From an uncultured Polaribacter sp. (GTDB lineage: Bacteria; Bacteroidota; Bacteroidia; Flavobacteriales; Flavobacteriaceae): a stretch of 64,000 bases of DNA. Of the stretch, positions 17,066-25,822 are shown piece after piece. The translations under genes and the position numbers were made by a program. The notes under the pieces are model-generated. The model was given only the letters and a program-made list of their open reading frames with translations, searched no databases and was not told where the DNA came from. The DNA is taken from assembly GCA_943788045.1 (NCBI GenBank), contig CALSOT010000006.1:496001-560000 (forward strand), read 5' to 3'. The number at the start of each line of letters is the position of its first letter. Positions within the stretch are counted from its first letter, which is position 1.

Positions 17066-18631
17066 TTAATTTTCTTCTTCTGAATACGAAATCTTAAGCT
17101 TTATTTTTTTACTTTCATCTGTAGCAGATTGGTTAAAAAGAGTTACCGCTTTAGGATTCCAACTAAAATTATTGAATACAGTATCTGATACTACTTGTAG
17201 ATCTGTAGGATTGACTACTTTTAATTTTAAAGAGGGAGAATAATCTGTCTCTCCACTTAAAATATCTGAAATATAATCTGTAATTCTAAATGTGTATTTT
17301 TCTTGTTTACCATCACTATCTCTCTCTAACAAACCGCCAAAAACTGCAGAGCCTTCGGTGAATAAATCCTTAACATGACTGTAAATTGGATTTATATCCT
17401 CATTACTCTTATACAAAAACAATTGATAAGGTGTTGCAGTGGTATCTGCAGACTGATTGATATAAACTGTTAAGGAAGCATCATTTATTAATAAATTATC
17501 AGCTCTTAATTCTTCTATTTTATCTGCTAATCCATTTCCATTATTATCAGCTCCAAAAATATTTATTGTCGCTTCACTTCCTGCTGCTCCTTGCAATATT
17601 ACCTCTTCATTTACTGGATATACTTTGTCTTCCATTTTATAGGTACTTGTTCTTATTCCTGATAACAGAAAGCTATCATTTTTCTGAATCGTATCTATAA
17701 TTGCACCTCCTGCAACTACAGAATTGGTATAATAAACTTCTATTGATGGCTTGGCTGTAACACTAAAATCAAGAGAAACTAAAGAACCTTCACTTCCTGT
17801 AGCTTCTAAAATAACCCCTCTGAAATAATTATTAAATGCAGATTGAGTCTCAAATTCTGATGACTCATATTTATCCAAAAACAATTCTTTAATCTTATCC
17901 TCTTTTAAAGGAACTAGGGCGAAAGGAACAGGAATCGTAGAGTTTGTAGAACTAGTATAAGAAACAGTATCTTTAGAAGATAATGTATTATCACTCAACC
18001 ATCTTTTAATTACAACTGCTGTATCTGTAGCTTTTGGAATAAAAGCAAAGTCTTTACTAATATTCAACTCAGTTCCTGTTTTCTCAAATACATCGTTAGA
18101 ATTATAGCTGTTTATTTTTGATGGATCTAAGGGATTTAATTCACTTAAATAGGTACTTGTTTCATAAACATTTAAATTAAATGCTTTTGATTTATCACCA
18201 ATTATAGAATCTAAATTATAACCTGTACCCTCATCATTTAAAGTTGCTTGGTAAGGCAATTTTAGAAAAACTGTATCTATTGTTGTTACTACTAAAGTAT
18301 CAGAATTATAGACATTTTCATTATCTATTACTTTTAAACCTTCATTTATTGACAGTTGTGAAATAATAGAAGCCTCGATCTTTTCGTAATCATCACTTGC
18401 ATGAACTCCTAATAAATATTGCCCGGGTTCTGCTGATAAATTATCTGATTTAACCATGGCAACAGGACTATTTGACATTTCAACATCTACAAGCATAGAG
18501 CTTGTAGAAAATTTGGTATTGCTAATAATATTTGAACCAATATCTGTAAAATCTTCCTCACAAGAAACAACGGCTGTGAACACCAATATTAAAGCAACAA
18601 CATATGTGCTTTTCTTTAAAAACTTCCTCAC
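17066..18631 (-). CDS. DUF4270 family lipoprotein
   Basis: 521 aa from a GTG at 18629-18631. The protein then begins (M)RKFLKKSTYVVALILV with a lipobox ending VVSC, then EEDFTDIGSNII, the usual DUF4270 opening. A longer TTG start at 18655 would overlap the preceding gene and put nine polar residues before the signal peptide, so the GTG is preferred. The rest is rich in beta strands, Ser, Thr and Asp, as in surface-exposed lipoproteins. Function is unknown. It sits between the GT5-domain gene and glmS, an order common in flavobacteria. Confidence 0.85.
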   Translation of the reverse strand: MRKFLKKSTYVVALILVFTAVVSCEEDFTDIGSNIISNTKFSTSSMLVDVEMSNSPVAMVKSDNLSAEPGQYLLGVHASDDYEKIEASIISQLSINEGLKVIDNENVYNSDTLVVTTIDTVFLKLPYQATLNDEGTGYNLDSIIGDKSKAFNLNVYETSTYLSELNPLDPSKINSYNSNDVFEKTGTELNISKDFAFIPKATDTAVVIKRWLSDNTLSSKDTVSYTSSTNSTIPVPFALVPLKEDKIKELFLDKYESSEFETQSAFNNYFRGVILEATGSEGSLVSLDFSVTAKPSIEVYYTNSVVAGGAIIDTIQKNDSFLLSGIRTSTYKMEDKVYPVNEEVILQGAAGSEATINIFGADNNGNGLADKIEELRADNLLINDASLTVYINQSADTTATPYQLFLYKSNEDINPIYSHVKDLFTEGSAVFGGLLERDSDGKQEKYTFRITDYISDILSGETDYSPSLKLKVVNPTDLQVVSDTVFNNFSWNPKAVTLFNQSATDESKKIKLKISYSEEEN

Positions 18632-18641
18632 CTTATAATAA

Positions 18642-19451
18642 TTATTTGGCTGCAATTAAATCAGCATAAAAATTTAAATAACTCTCTTTTGTGTTTTCAA
18701 CTTGATGCTCTAAAACAGGTATTTCTTTTCCTTCTAAAAAAGAAGACAATTCTTCTGAAATTGTTTCACTACCATGTATAATCCCATCAGAGTTTTCAAT
18801 AGCACTCTTTAATATATTTATAAAACTTGGAATCTTAACTGTTGCCCTTTTTTTGTCACATATTTTATCAAAGGCTAACTTTTCAGTTAAAGCTTCATCT
18901 AAATTTCCTTCAAAAGGATTATCGTATAAAGAAGTAATAATTTTACTTTCTGTAAACAAAGGTTCTTCATTATAAAATTCTTTTAAATAAAGAGGTAATA
19001 AAGAGGCCATCCATCCATGAACATGAATAATATCTGGTGCCCAGTTTAACTTCTTAACAGTTTCTACAACACCCTTTGCAAAGAAAATTGCTCGTTCATC
19101 ATTGTCTTCAAACAAATCATCATCTTCATCTGTAAAAACAGCTTTTCTTTTAAAATATTCTTCATTATCTATAAAATAAACTTGCATCCTTTCTTTAGGA
19201 ATAGAAGCTACTTTTATAATTAATGGCATATCCATATCATTAACAACCAAATTCATACCAGATAAACGAATTACTTCGTGCAATTGGTGCCTGCGCTCGT
19301 TAATAACGCCAAACCTTGGCATAAAAATTCTTGTTTGTACTCCTTTAGAATGTGCATTTTTTGCAACATTAAAAGCTGTTGATGATAACTCTGTTTCTGG
19401 CAAGTATGGAACTACTTCCGATGAAACAAATAATACTCTCTTGTCCTTCAT
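18642..19451 (-). CDS. glycogen/starch synthase N-terminal domain protein (GT5, stand-alone)
   Basis: 269 aa. It resembles only the N-terminal Rossmann half of glycogen synthase: KRVLFVSSEVVPYLPETELSS, GVQTRIFMPRFGVINER and DIIHVHGWMASLLPLYLKEFY are clear. The KxGGL nucleotide-binding motif of active synthases is replaced (PETELS at the corresponding point) and the C-terminal catalytic half is absent. It is therefore probably not an active glycogen synthase. It is divergent from panC and upstream of DUF4270 and glmS. Role unknown. Confidence 0.82.
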   Translation of the reverse strand: MKDKRVLFVSSEVVPYLPETELSSTAFNVAKNAHSKGVQTRIFMPRFGVINERRHQLHEVIRLSGMNLVVNDMDMPLIIKVASIPKERMQVYFIDNEEYFKRKAVFTDEDDDLFEDNDERAIFFAKGVVETVKKLNWAPDIIHVHGWMASLLPLYLKEFYNEEPLFTESKIITSLYDNPFEGNLDEALTEKLAFDKICDKKRATVKIPSFINILKSAIENSDGIIHGSETISEELSSFLEGKEIPVLEHQVENTKESYLNFYADLIAAK

Positions 19452-19477
19452 TAAATCAATCTCTTTTATACGAAGCG

Positions 19478-19485
19478 CAAAAATA
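19478..19485 (-). promoter_or_regulatory. TAnnTTTG -7 box of the GT5-domain gene
   Basis: TATTTTTG on the minus strand ends 26 nt before the ATG at 19451, in the divergent spacer shared with panC. Confidence 0.55.
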
Positions 19486-19517
19486 CAAATTATTATGCTA
19501 ATATCGTGTTAAAATGG

Positions 19518-19525
19518 TAAGTTTG
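19518..19525 (+). promoter_or_regulatory. TAnnTTTG -7 box of panC
   Basis: TAAGTTTG lies 23 nt before the panC ATG, back to back with the box for the divergent gene. Confidence 0.55.
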
Positions 19526-19548
19526 CAGACTTTACTTAATTTCTAAGG

Positions 19549-20400
19549 ATGAAAATATTCAATACTAAACAGGAAATAAAATCTTTCTTACACACACAAG
19601 GTGAAGCAAATAAAACTATTGGCTTTGTGCCAACAATGGGTGCATTGCACGAAGGGCATTTGTCATTAATTAAAAAAGCAAAGAAGAAAAATGATCTAGT
19701 TGTTGTAAGTATTTTCGTAAACCCCACTCAATTTGACAATAAAGAAGATTTAGTAAAATACCCAAAAACGTATAAGAATGATACTAAATTACTAGAAAGT
19801 GTTTCCTGTGATGTATTATTTTTCCCTTCTGTAGAAGAAATATACGCTGGGAATATTTCATCGGAAAAATTTAACTTTGATGGGCTAGAAAATCAAATGG
19901 AAGGAAAATTTAGAGATGGCCATTTTGATGGAGTTGGCACTATTGTAAAAAACCTTTTTGAAATTGTAACTCCAAATAAAGCTTATTTTGGACAAAAGGA
20001 TTTTCAACAACTACAAATCATTAAAAAGATGGTAAAAAAGCATCATTTAAATATTAAAATTAAAGGATGTGCTATTTATAGAGAAAAAGATGGTTTAGCT
20101 ATGAGTTCTAGAAATACAAGGCTAACAAAAGAACATAGAACCGCAGCCCCTTTTATTTACAAAACGCTAAAAAAAGTTCGTGCTAACATTAACACAAAAA
20201 ATGCAACTAAAATAACAGAGTGGGTTGAAAAACAATTTAAGAAACATCCTTCTCTTGAATTGGAGTATTTTACAATTGCTGATGAAAAAACATTAGAAAG
20301 CATAAAAAACAAAGAATCTGACAAGAAATACAGAGCTTTTATTGCAGTATTTGCAGGAGAAATTAGATTAATAGATAACATTCGATTAAAAACGAATTAA
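19549..20400 (+). CDS. panC: pantothenate synthetase
   Basis: 283 aa. ATP-binding HIGH-like motif HEGHLSLI (about residues 35-42), FVNPTQFDNKEDLVKYP, DGHFDGVGTIVKNLFEIVTP, FGQKDFQQL and the AMSSRNTRL motif are all present. It condenses pantoate and beta-alanine to pantothenate. panD, which makes beta-alanine, follows 24 nt downstream but has its own promoter box. Confidence 0.96.
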   Translation: MKIFNTKQEIKSFLHTQGEANKTIGFVPTMGALHEGHLSLIKKAKKKNDLVVVSIFVNPTQFDNKEDLVKYPKTYKNDTKLLESVSCDVLFFPSVEEIYAGNISSEKFNFDGLENQMEGKFRDGHFDGVGTIVKNLFEIVTPNKAYFGQKDFQQLQIIKKMVKKHHLNIKIKGCAIYREKDGLAMSSRNTRLTKEHRTAAPFIYKTLKKVRANINTKNATKITEWVEKQFKKHPSLELEYFTIADEKTLESIKNKESDKKYRAFIAVFAGEIRLIDNIRLKTN

Positions 20401-20412
20401 ACAAAAAAATAC

Positions 20413-20420
20413 TATTTTTG
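20413..20420 (+). promoter_or_regulatory. TAnnTTTG -7 box of panD (leaderless type)
   Basis: TATTTTTG, then CCAC, then the panD ATG at 20425. The 4-nt gap predicts a leaderless mRNA and lets panD be transcribed apart from panC. Confidence 0.6.
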
Positions 20421-20424
20421 CCAC

Positions 20425-20775
20425 ATGTTAGTACAAGTTGTAAAATCAAAAATCCACCGTGTAAAAGTTACAGGTGCAGATTTAAATTATATAGGAAGCA
20501 TTACCATTGATGAAGACCTAATGGATGCAGCCAACATTATTGAGGGAGAACGTGTTCAAATCGTTAACAACAACAATGGTGAGCGCTTAGAAACATATGC
20601 CATTCCTGGACCTCGTGGAAGTGGAGAAATTACGTTAAACGGAGCTGCAGCAAGAAAAGTTGCGGTTAACGATGTTTTAATTTTAATCGTTTATGCTTTT
20701 ATGGAGTTTGAAGAAGCAAAAAACTTTAAACCGTCTTTGGTTTTTCCTAACGAAAAAGACAATACACTTACATAG
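20425..20775 (+). CDS. panD: aspartate 1-decarboxylase
   Basis: 116 aa. The self-cleavage site Gly24-Ser25 ([10 protein letters not shown]) generates the pyruvoyl cofactor. The KSKIHR N-terminus and [11 protein letters not shown] and [12 protein letters not shown] segments complete the small beta-barrel. It makes beta-alanine from aspartate for panC. The next gene begins with a TTG two nt after the stop. Confidence 0.96.
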   Translation: MLVQVVKSKIHRVKVTGADLNYIGSITIDEDLMDAANIIEGERVQIVNNNNGERLETYAIPGPRGSGEITLNGAAARKVAVNDVLILIVYAFMEFEEAKNFKPSLVFPNEKDNTLT

Positions 20776-20777
20776 TT

Positions 20778-21722
20778 TTGAGCATTAAAAAGATTTTAAA
20801 AACCATATTACCTCTCGTTTTGGGAGGTTTTTTAGTATGGTATTCAATATCTAACATCTCTATAGATGTACTAATAGAATATTTTAAAGAAGCAAATTAT
20901 AGCTGGATTGTACTGGGTTTGTTTTTTGGAATTTTAAGCCATTTATCAAGAGCATACAGATGGAAATTTATGCTAGAACCTTTAGGTTTTAAACCTAAAT
21001 TTACAAACAATGTTTTAGCAGTTTTAGTTGGCTATTTAGTAAACCTAGCATTACCCAGAGCAGGTGAAGTTTCTCGAGCATTGGTTTTAACAAATTATGA
21101 AGATGTCCCTTTTGAAAAAGGATTTGGAACTATTGTAGCAGAAAGAATTGCCGATTTAATTATGATGCTGTCCATAATGTTGATCACACTTTTTGTTCAG
21201 TTCGATTTTATTTATGAATTGCTAACAAAGAACTTTAATCCAACAAAAATAATTACTGGTTTAGTTGTCGTAATTCTCGGTTTTTACATTTTGACTTCAG
21301 TTGTAAAAAAAGCAAAATCAGGATTTCTTCTAAAAATAAAAACCTTTGTCTCTGGTTTAGGGGAAGGTGTTACCAGCATCTTTAAAATGAAAAAAAAATG
21401 GGCATTTATCTTTCACACCGTATTCATTTGGGTAATGTATGTTTGTATGTTTTGGGCAACAATTCCTGCAATTGAAGGATTAAATGTTCCTTTTGGAGGA
21501 ATTTTAATCGGTTTTATTGCTGGTGGATTTTCTATTGCAGCAACAAATGGCGGCATTGGTTTATACCCAATTGCTGTAGCTGGCGCCTTGGCTTTGTTCG
21601 ATATTCCTACAGAACCAGCAACTGCTTTTGGTTGGATTATGTGGACCGCACAAACCGCAATGATTATTATTTTTGGTGGTTTGGCTTTCTTATTTTTACC
21701 AATTTACAATAAGAATAAATAA
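20778..21722 (+). CDS. lysylphosphatidylglycerol synthase TM region / flippase-like membrane protein
   Basis: 314 aa from a TTG at 20778, directly after panD, so translation is probably coupled. About eight membrane helices carry the family marks LSHLSRAYRWKFML, LVNLALPRAGEVSRALVL and GFGTIVAERIADLI, and GGFSIAATNGGIGLYPIAVAGALAL near the end. This is the UPF0104/LPG-synthase-like membrane domain without the catalytic C-domain of MprF. Related stand-alone proteins are thought to flip or handle lipids. Substrate unknown. A copy of a dispersed repeat follows its stop. Confidence 0.83.
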   Translation: MSIKKILKTILPLVLGGFLVWYSISNISIDVLIEYFKEANYSWIVLGLFFGILSHLSRAYRWKFMLEPLGFKPKFTNNVLAVLVGYLVNLALPRAGEVSRALVLTNYEDVPFEKGFGTIVAERIADLIMMLSIMLITLFVQFDFIYELLTKNFNPTKIITGLVVVILGFYILTSVVKKAKSGFLLKIKTFVSGLGEGVTSIFKMKKKWAFIFHTVFIWVMYVCMFWATIPAIEGLNVPFGGILIGFIAGGFSIAATNGGIGLYPIAVAGALALFDIPTEPATAFGWIMWTAQTAMIIIFGGLAFLFLPIYNKNK

Positions 21723-21728
21723 TTTTTT

Positions 21729-21813
21729 GGCCGTTCCCAAAAGGTCGCGCTTTCAATACTCGCTTTTTTATAAAATAAAAAGAGCCCAAACACGCCATTC
21801 AAACGCTAACGCC
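21729..21813 (+). repeat. dispersed intergenic repeat, copy A
   Basis: It begins GGCCGTTCCCAAAAGGTCGC and ends ATTCAAACGCTAACGCC, with a CTTTTTT...AAAAAG inner arm. Both ends match the reverse complement of 38647-38725 (copy B): the GGCGTTACC-like outer end, GGTCGCGCTTT, and TCAA(A/T)CGCTAACGC. The outer ends are roughly inverted (GGCGTT/AACGCC). Confidence 0.7.
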
Positions 21814-21912
21814 AACTGTTTACTAACTTTTAGAATATCTAATATTTCGAAGGGTTAACATTCAATATTACTTTGTAACTTTACTATTTTCAAAATCTGT
21901 AAATAAATTCAA

Positions 21913-23274
21913 ATGGCTAAAACCAGAACAACTTTCTTCTGTCAAAACTGTGGAACACAGCACGCAAAATGGGTCGGGCAATGTGGTGCTTGTAAAGAAT
22001 GGAATACCATTGTAGAAGAAGTAATACAAAAAGAAGAAAAACGCGTGTGGAAACAATCTACAACTGCAAAACAAACAGTAAACAAGCCATTAAAAATTGC
22101 AGATATTCAATTAAATCCAGAAGAAAGAGTTGTTACCAATAATAATGAATTAGATTCTGTGTTAGGTGGTGGTTTAGTAAAAGGCTCTGTAACACTTTTA
22201 GGAGGAGAACCAGGCATTGGTAAATCGACTTTATTATTGCAAGTTGCTCTAAATATTAGTCAAAAAGTATTATATGTTTCTGGAGAAGAAAGTCAATCTC
22301 AAATAAAAATGAGAGCAGAAAGATTAGAAGCCAATAGTTCTAATTGTTTAATTCTTACAGAAACCAACACACAAAACATCTTTAAAAACATTGAAGAAAT
22401 AGCTCCTGAGGTTTTAGTAATAGATTCAATTCAAACATTACATACAAGCTCAATAGAAGCTTCTCCTGGTAGCATTTCTCAAATTAGAGAAACTGCTGCA
22501 GAACTTATAAAATACGCTAAAGAAACTGCAACTCCGGTTTTATTAATTGGCCACATCAATAAGGACGGAAACATTGCTGGACCGAAAATTTTAGAACACA
22601 TGGTAGATGTTGTTTTACAGTTTGAAGGAGACAGAAACCATACCTATAGGATATTAAGATCTCAAAAAAATAGATTTGGCTCTACATCAGAATTAGGAAT
22701 TTACGAGATGCTTTCGAATGGACTAAGAGAAATTTCAAATCCATCAGAAATCTTAATTTCTAAGAAAGATGCAGATCTAAGTGGAACTGCAATTGCGAGT
22801 ACCTTAGAAGGAATTAGACCTTTAATGATAGAAGTACAAGCCTTGGTTTCTACAGCTGTTTATGGAACACCTCAGCGATCTACAACAGGTTACAATTTAA
22901 AAAGACTAAACATGATTTTAGCAGTTCTAGAGAAAAGAGCAGGGTTTAAGTTAGGTGCAAAAGATGTGTTTTTAAATATTACCGGAGGAATAAATGTAGA
23001 TGACCCTGCAATAGATTTGGCAGTTGTTGCTGCAATTTTATCCTCTAACCAAGATGTTGCTATCAACCCAAATGTGTGTTTTGCTGCAGAAGTTGGTTTG
23101 GCAGGAGAAATAAGACCTGTTTCTAAAATAAACCAAAGAATTACAGAAGCCGAAAAACTGGGATACAAAACACTAGTAACCTCTAAATACAATAAAATTT
23201 CTTCTAAAAATCACGGTATAAGATTGGTTTTAGTTGGTAAAATTGAAGAAGCATTTGCAACTTTGTTTGCTTAA
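21913..23274 (+). CDS. radA: DNA repair protein RadA (Sms)
   Basis: 453 aa. An N-terminal C4 zinc finger (CQNCGTQHAKWVGQCGACKEW, residues about 10-30), Walker A GGEPGIGKSTLL, the RadA signature QKNRFGSTSELGIYEM, and a C-terminal Lon-like domain ending near the stop are all present. RadA is a DnaB-like helicase that helps recombination branch migration and repair. It appears to be a single-gene unit. About 200 nt without a gene follow; they hold an AAGTTGAT/ATCAACTT inverted repeat at 23284-23304 but nothing else I recognise. Confidence 0.96.
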   Translation: MAKTRTTFFCQNCGTQHAKWVGQCGACKEWNTIVEEVIQKEEKRVWKQSTTAKQTVNKPLKIADIQLNPEERVVTNNNELDSVLGGGLVKGSVTLLGGEPGIGKSTLLLQVALNISQKVLYVSGEESQSQIKMRAERLEANSSNCLILTETNTQNIFKNIEEIAPEVLVIDSIQTLHTSSIEASPGSISQIRETAAELIKYAKETATPVLLIGHINKDGNIAGPKILEHMVDVVLQFEGDRNHTYRILRSQKNRFGSTSELGIYEMLSNGLREISNPSEILISKKDADLSGTAIASTLEGIRPLMIEVQALVSTAVYGTPQRSTTGYNLKRLNMILAVLEKRAGFKLGAKDVFLNITGGINVDDPAIDLAVVAAILSSNQDVAINPNVCFAAEVGLAGEIRPVSKINQRITEAEKLGYKTLVTSKYNKISSKNHGIRLVLVGKIEEAFATLFA

Positions 23275-23407
23275 AAAATAACAAAGTTGATTATTTATCA
23301 ACTTCCCACCGAATACTGCTCCATTGAATAAATACAGACTATTCTAAACTCAGGAGTCTTTGTGAAATTTGCATGGATTACAATTCTTAGTGGCGTAACA
23401 ACAGAAA

Positions 23408-23434
23408 TAAAAAAAACCGAGCATTTCTGCTCGG
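23408..23434 (-). terminator. intrinsic terminator of hemD
   Basis: CCGAGCA and TGCTCGG (23417-23434) pair across a short loop. On the minus strand the hairpin is followed by TTTTTTTT. It lies 44 nt after the hemD stop. Confidence 0.85.
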
Positions 23435-23477
23435 CTTATAACTAAATTATAAAGGTCTTCATAGAGCTCTATAGTAT

Positions 23478-24224
23478 TTATTTCTTATTTACAGCTTTAA
23501 TATAGTTATCTAAAGCCATTGTCATGGATGGGTTTTCTGGAGAAGGTGCTGTTATATCACACTTCAAACCTGCCTCCGTAGCTGCTCTAACTGTAGAGTT
23601 ACCAAATACGGCAATTCTTGTGTTTTTTTGTTTAAATTCTGGAAAATTCTTGAATAAAGAATCAATACCTGATGGACTAAAAAATACTAAAACATCGTAA
23701 AAAACATTTTCTAAATCAGATAAATCACTTACCACTGTTCTGTATAAATCTAATCGTTTCCAGTTTAAACCTAACTTATTTAATTCATTTGGAATTAATG
23801 GCTTCAACTTATCAGAACTTGGTAATAAGAATTTTTCAGCTTTATGCTTCTTTATTACTTTTGTTAAGTCTGCAAATGTTCTTGTACCAACATAAATCTT
23901 ACGTTTTCTGTAAACTACATACTTTTGTAAATAATAAGCTACAGCTTCAGACTGACAAAAATACTTCATTGCATCTGGCACTTTAAAACGCATTTCTTCA
24001 GCAATTCTAAAAAAATGATCTACAGCATTTCTACTTGTTAATATAATCGCAGTAAAGTCGTTTAAATCAACTTTCTCTCCTCTTACTTCTTTAACAGACA
24101 TTCCTTCAACATGAATAAAAGATCTAAAATCAATCTTAACTTTCTGTTTATCTGACAAGTCGAAATAAGGAGAGGTTTCTGTCTTTGGTTTTGGTTGCGA
24201 TACTAAAATCGTTTTCACTTTCAT
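23478..24224 (-). CDS. hemD: uroporphyrinogen-III synthase
   Basis: 248 aa. The two-domain HemD fold is suggested by ILVSQPKP at the start, TAIILTSRNAVDHFF (about residues 57-71), and VLVFFSPSGIDSLFKNFPEF with AVFGNSTVRAATEAGL near the end. The sequence is diverged, as is usual for HemD. It closes hydroxymethylbilane to uroporphyrinogen III in heme synthesis. It lies 17 nt after the DUF4271 gene, a pairing frequent in flavobacteria. Confidence 0.88.
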   Translation of the reverse strand: MKVKTILVSQPKPKTETSPYFDLSDKQKVKIDFRSFIHVEGMSVKEVRGEKVDLNDFTAIILTSRNAVDHFFRIAEEMRFKVPDAMKYFCQSEAVAYYLQKYVVYRKRKIYVGTRTFADLTKVIKKHKAEKFLLPSSDKLKPLIPNELNKLGLNWKRLDLYRTVVSDLSDLENVFYDVLVFFSPSGIDSLFKNFPEFKQKNTRIAVFGNSTVRAATEAGLKCDITAPSPENPSMTMALDNYIKAVNKK

Positions 24225-24241
24225 AAGATTTCTTTTTCTCT

Positions 24242-24883
24242 TTAAAATAACAATTTAAACAATATAAATGGGGGCGCAATTTCGAAGCTGCAAAGATACA
24301 ATATAAAATAAAATAACTTGCTAGAAATTAGCTTTTTATTACTTATCAGGTGTAATACGAACCGAATTGAGAAAAATAATACTGAAAAATAAACTAAAAA
24401 TAATGTATTTAATGGCGAGTATTCAACTATAACAAGAGCAATGAATAAATAAAATGAAACACAATTCAGGTAATTTGACTTAGAACATAAAAAGAATTTT
24501 AATTGTTCATTTATCTTAAATAAATGACTTAATAAAAATTCTAACAATCGTTTTATTGAAAAATAAGAAAAAACAACACCTAAAGTCTCTATAAAAATGT
24601 AAAATCCTCCTTCTTTAGAAACATCAAAAAACAACAAAAACTTATACATTAAAAATGAAATCACGATCATTGAAAAAATAAAAACTACTATTTTAAATAG
24701 ATTTACAAAAGAATAGTTCTCTTCAATTTCAGATTCAATAAAAGTCTTATTTATTAGAGAAAGGGCATTTCCCTTCAATCTCTCGAAACTTAATCCTTTT
24801 AAAAGAAAAACACAGACTAGTAATACAACCAATAATATGGTAATCCAGTTTGTGTCAATTATAGTTCTTTCTAACGCTTGCAC
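24242..24883 (-). CDS. DUF4271 family membrane protein
   Basis: 213 aa from a GTG at 24881-24883, with five or six hydrophobic helices (first at about residues 14-28). FERLKGNALSLINKTF after the first helix is typical of DUF4271. Function is unknown. It is the first gene of a two-gene unit with hemD, so a link to heme or tetrapyrrole metabolism is possible but unproven. It is divergent from the mannosyltransferase gene at 24966. Confidence 0.82.
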   Translation of the reverse strand: MQALERTIIDTNWITILLVVLLVCVFLLKGLSFERLKGNALSLINKTFIESEIEENYSFVNLFKIVVFIFSMIVISFLMYKFLLFFDVSKEGGFYIFIETLGVVFSYFSIKRLLEFLLSHLFKINEQLKFFLCSKSNYLNCVSFYLFIALVIVEYSPLNTLFLVYFSVLFFSIRFVLHLISNKKLISSKLFYFILYLCSFEIAPPFILFKLLF

Positions 24884-24931
24884 CTTTTATTGTTTTGCTC
24901 AGATTAATACAAAATTAGTAATTAAAAAATG

Positions 24932-24939
24932 TATATTTG
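24932..24939 (+). promoter_or_regulatory. TAnnTTTG -7 box of the polyprenol-phosphate mannosyltransferase gene
   Basis: TATATTTG lies 26 nt before the ATG at 24966. No clear -33 TTG is visible. Confidence 0.5.
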
Positions 24940-24965
24940 TGTTCTTACCACATGAAAATTAATTT

Positions 24966-25688
24966 ATGTCAGATGCGTTAGTCATAATTCCTACCTACAA
25001 CGAAAAAGAGAACATAGAATCGATCATTAGAGCAACTTTTAACCAAGAAAAAGAGTTTCATATTTTGATTGTTGATGATAGTTCTCCTGACGGAACCTCA
25101 GAAATTGTAGAAACCTTAATTTTAAAATTCCCAAATCAGCTTTTTTTAGAGAAAAGAGTATCTAAAAGTGGTCTGGGAACCGCATATATTCATGGCTTTA
25201 AGTGGGCAATTAAAAAAAAGTACGATTACATTATAGAAATGGATGCAGATTTTTCTCATAATCCAAAAGATTTAATTCGCTTGTACAATGCGTGTAAAAA
25301 AGATGGTGGTGATGTTTCTGTTGGATCTAGATATGTTAATAACCAAGTTAATGTTGTTAATTGGAACATGAAAAGATTGTTGCTTTCTTATTTTGCTTCA
25401 AAATATGTGCGCTTAATCACGAGAGTACCTTTATTTGATACAACTGCCGGCTTTGTTTGTTGGAAAAGAGAAGTTTTAGAAACAATACAACTAGATAAAA
25501 TAAAATTTATAGGATACGCTTTTCAAATAGAAATGAAATTTAAAGCATGGAAACATGGTTTTAATGTTAAAGAAGTGTCTGTGATTTTTACAGATAGAAC
25601 TCTAGGAACTTCTAAAATGAGTGGTAACATTATAACTGAAGCCTTGTTTGGAGTAATTAAAATGAAATTAAAAGGGTTACCTAAATAG
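24966..25688 (+). CDS. polyprenol monophosphomannose synthase (GT2)
   Basis: 240 aa GT-A glycosyltransferase. VIIPTYNEKENIESII opens the fold, DDSSPDGTSEIVE (about residues 38-50) binds the nucleotide, and EMDADFSHNPKDL holds the catalytic DxD-like Asp. FIGYAFQIEMKFKAWKHGF is the conserved C-terminal part of bacterial Dpm1 homologues. There is no C-terminal membrane domain. It should move mannose (or a similar sugar) from GDP-sugar to polyprenyl phosphate at the membrane. Confidence 0.9.
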   Translation: MSDALVIIPTYNEKENIESIIRATFNQEKEFHILIVDDSSPDGTSEIVETLILKFPNQLFLEKRVSKSGLGTAYIHGFKWAIKKKYDYIIEMDADFSHNPKDLIRLYNACKKDGGDVSVGSRYVNNQVNVVNWNMKRLLLSYFASKYVRLITRVPLFDTTAGFVCWKREVLETIQLDKIKFIGYAFQIEMKFKAWKHGFNVKEVSVIFTDRTLGTSKMSGNIITEALFGVIKMKLKGLPK

Positions 25689-25822
25689 ATTTTGCTAAAT
25701 CTCAAGCCAAGAAATATAGGTCAGATTATTACTACAAAAATACGAAAGCAGCAAAAGACCATTAGAATTTGGGTTCTCCAAAGTTTTAGTTAATATAAAA
25801 AATGATACTTAAGAAATAAAAA

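Noticed and set aside
23275..23407. Possible small gene or RNA after radA
   Set aside because: Only an inverted repeat (23284-23304) is seen; no open frame of useful length and no RNA family signature.
23789..23986. Open frame antisense to hemD
   Set aside because: Shadow of the hemD coding sequence in an AT-rich genome; similar shadows occur in most genes here.
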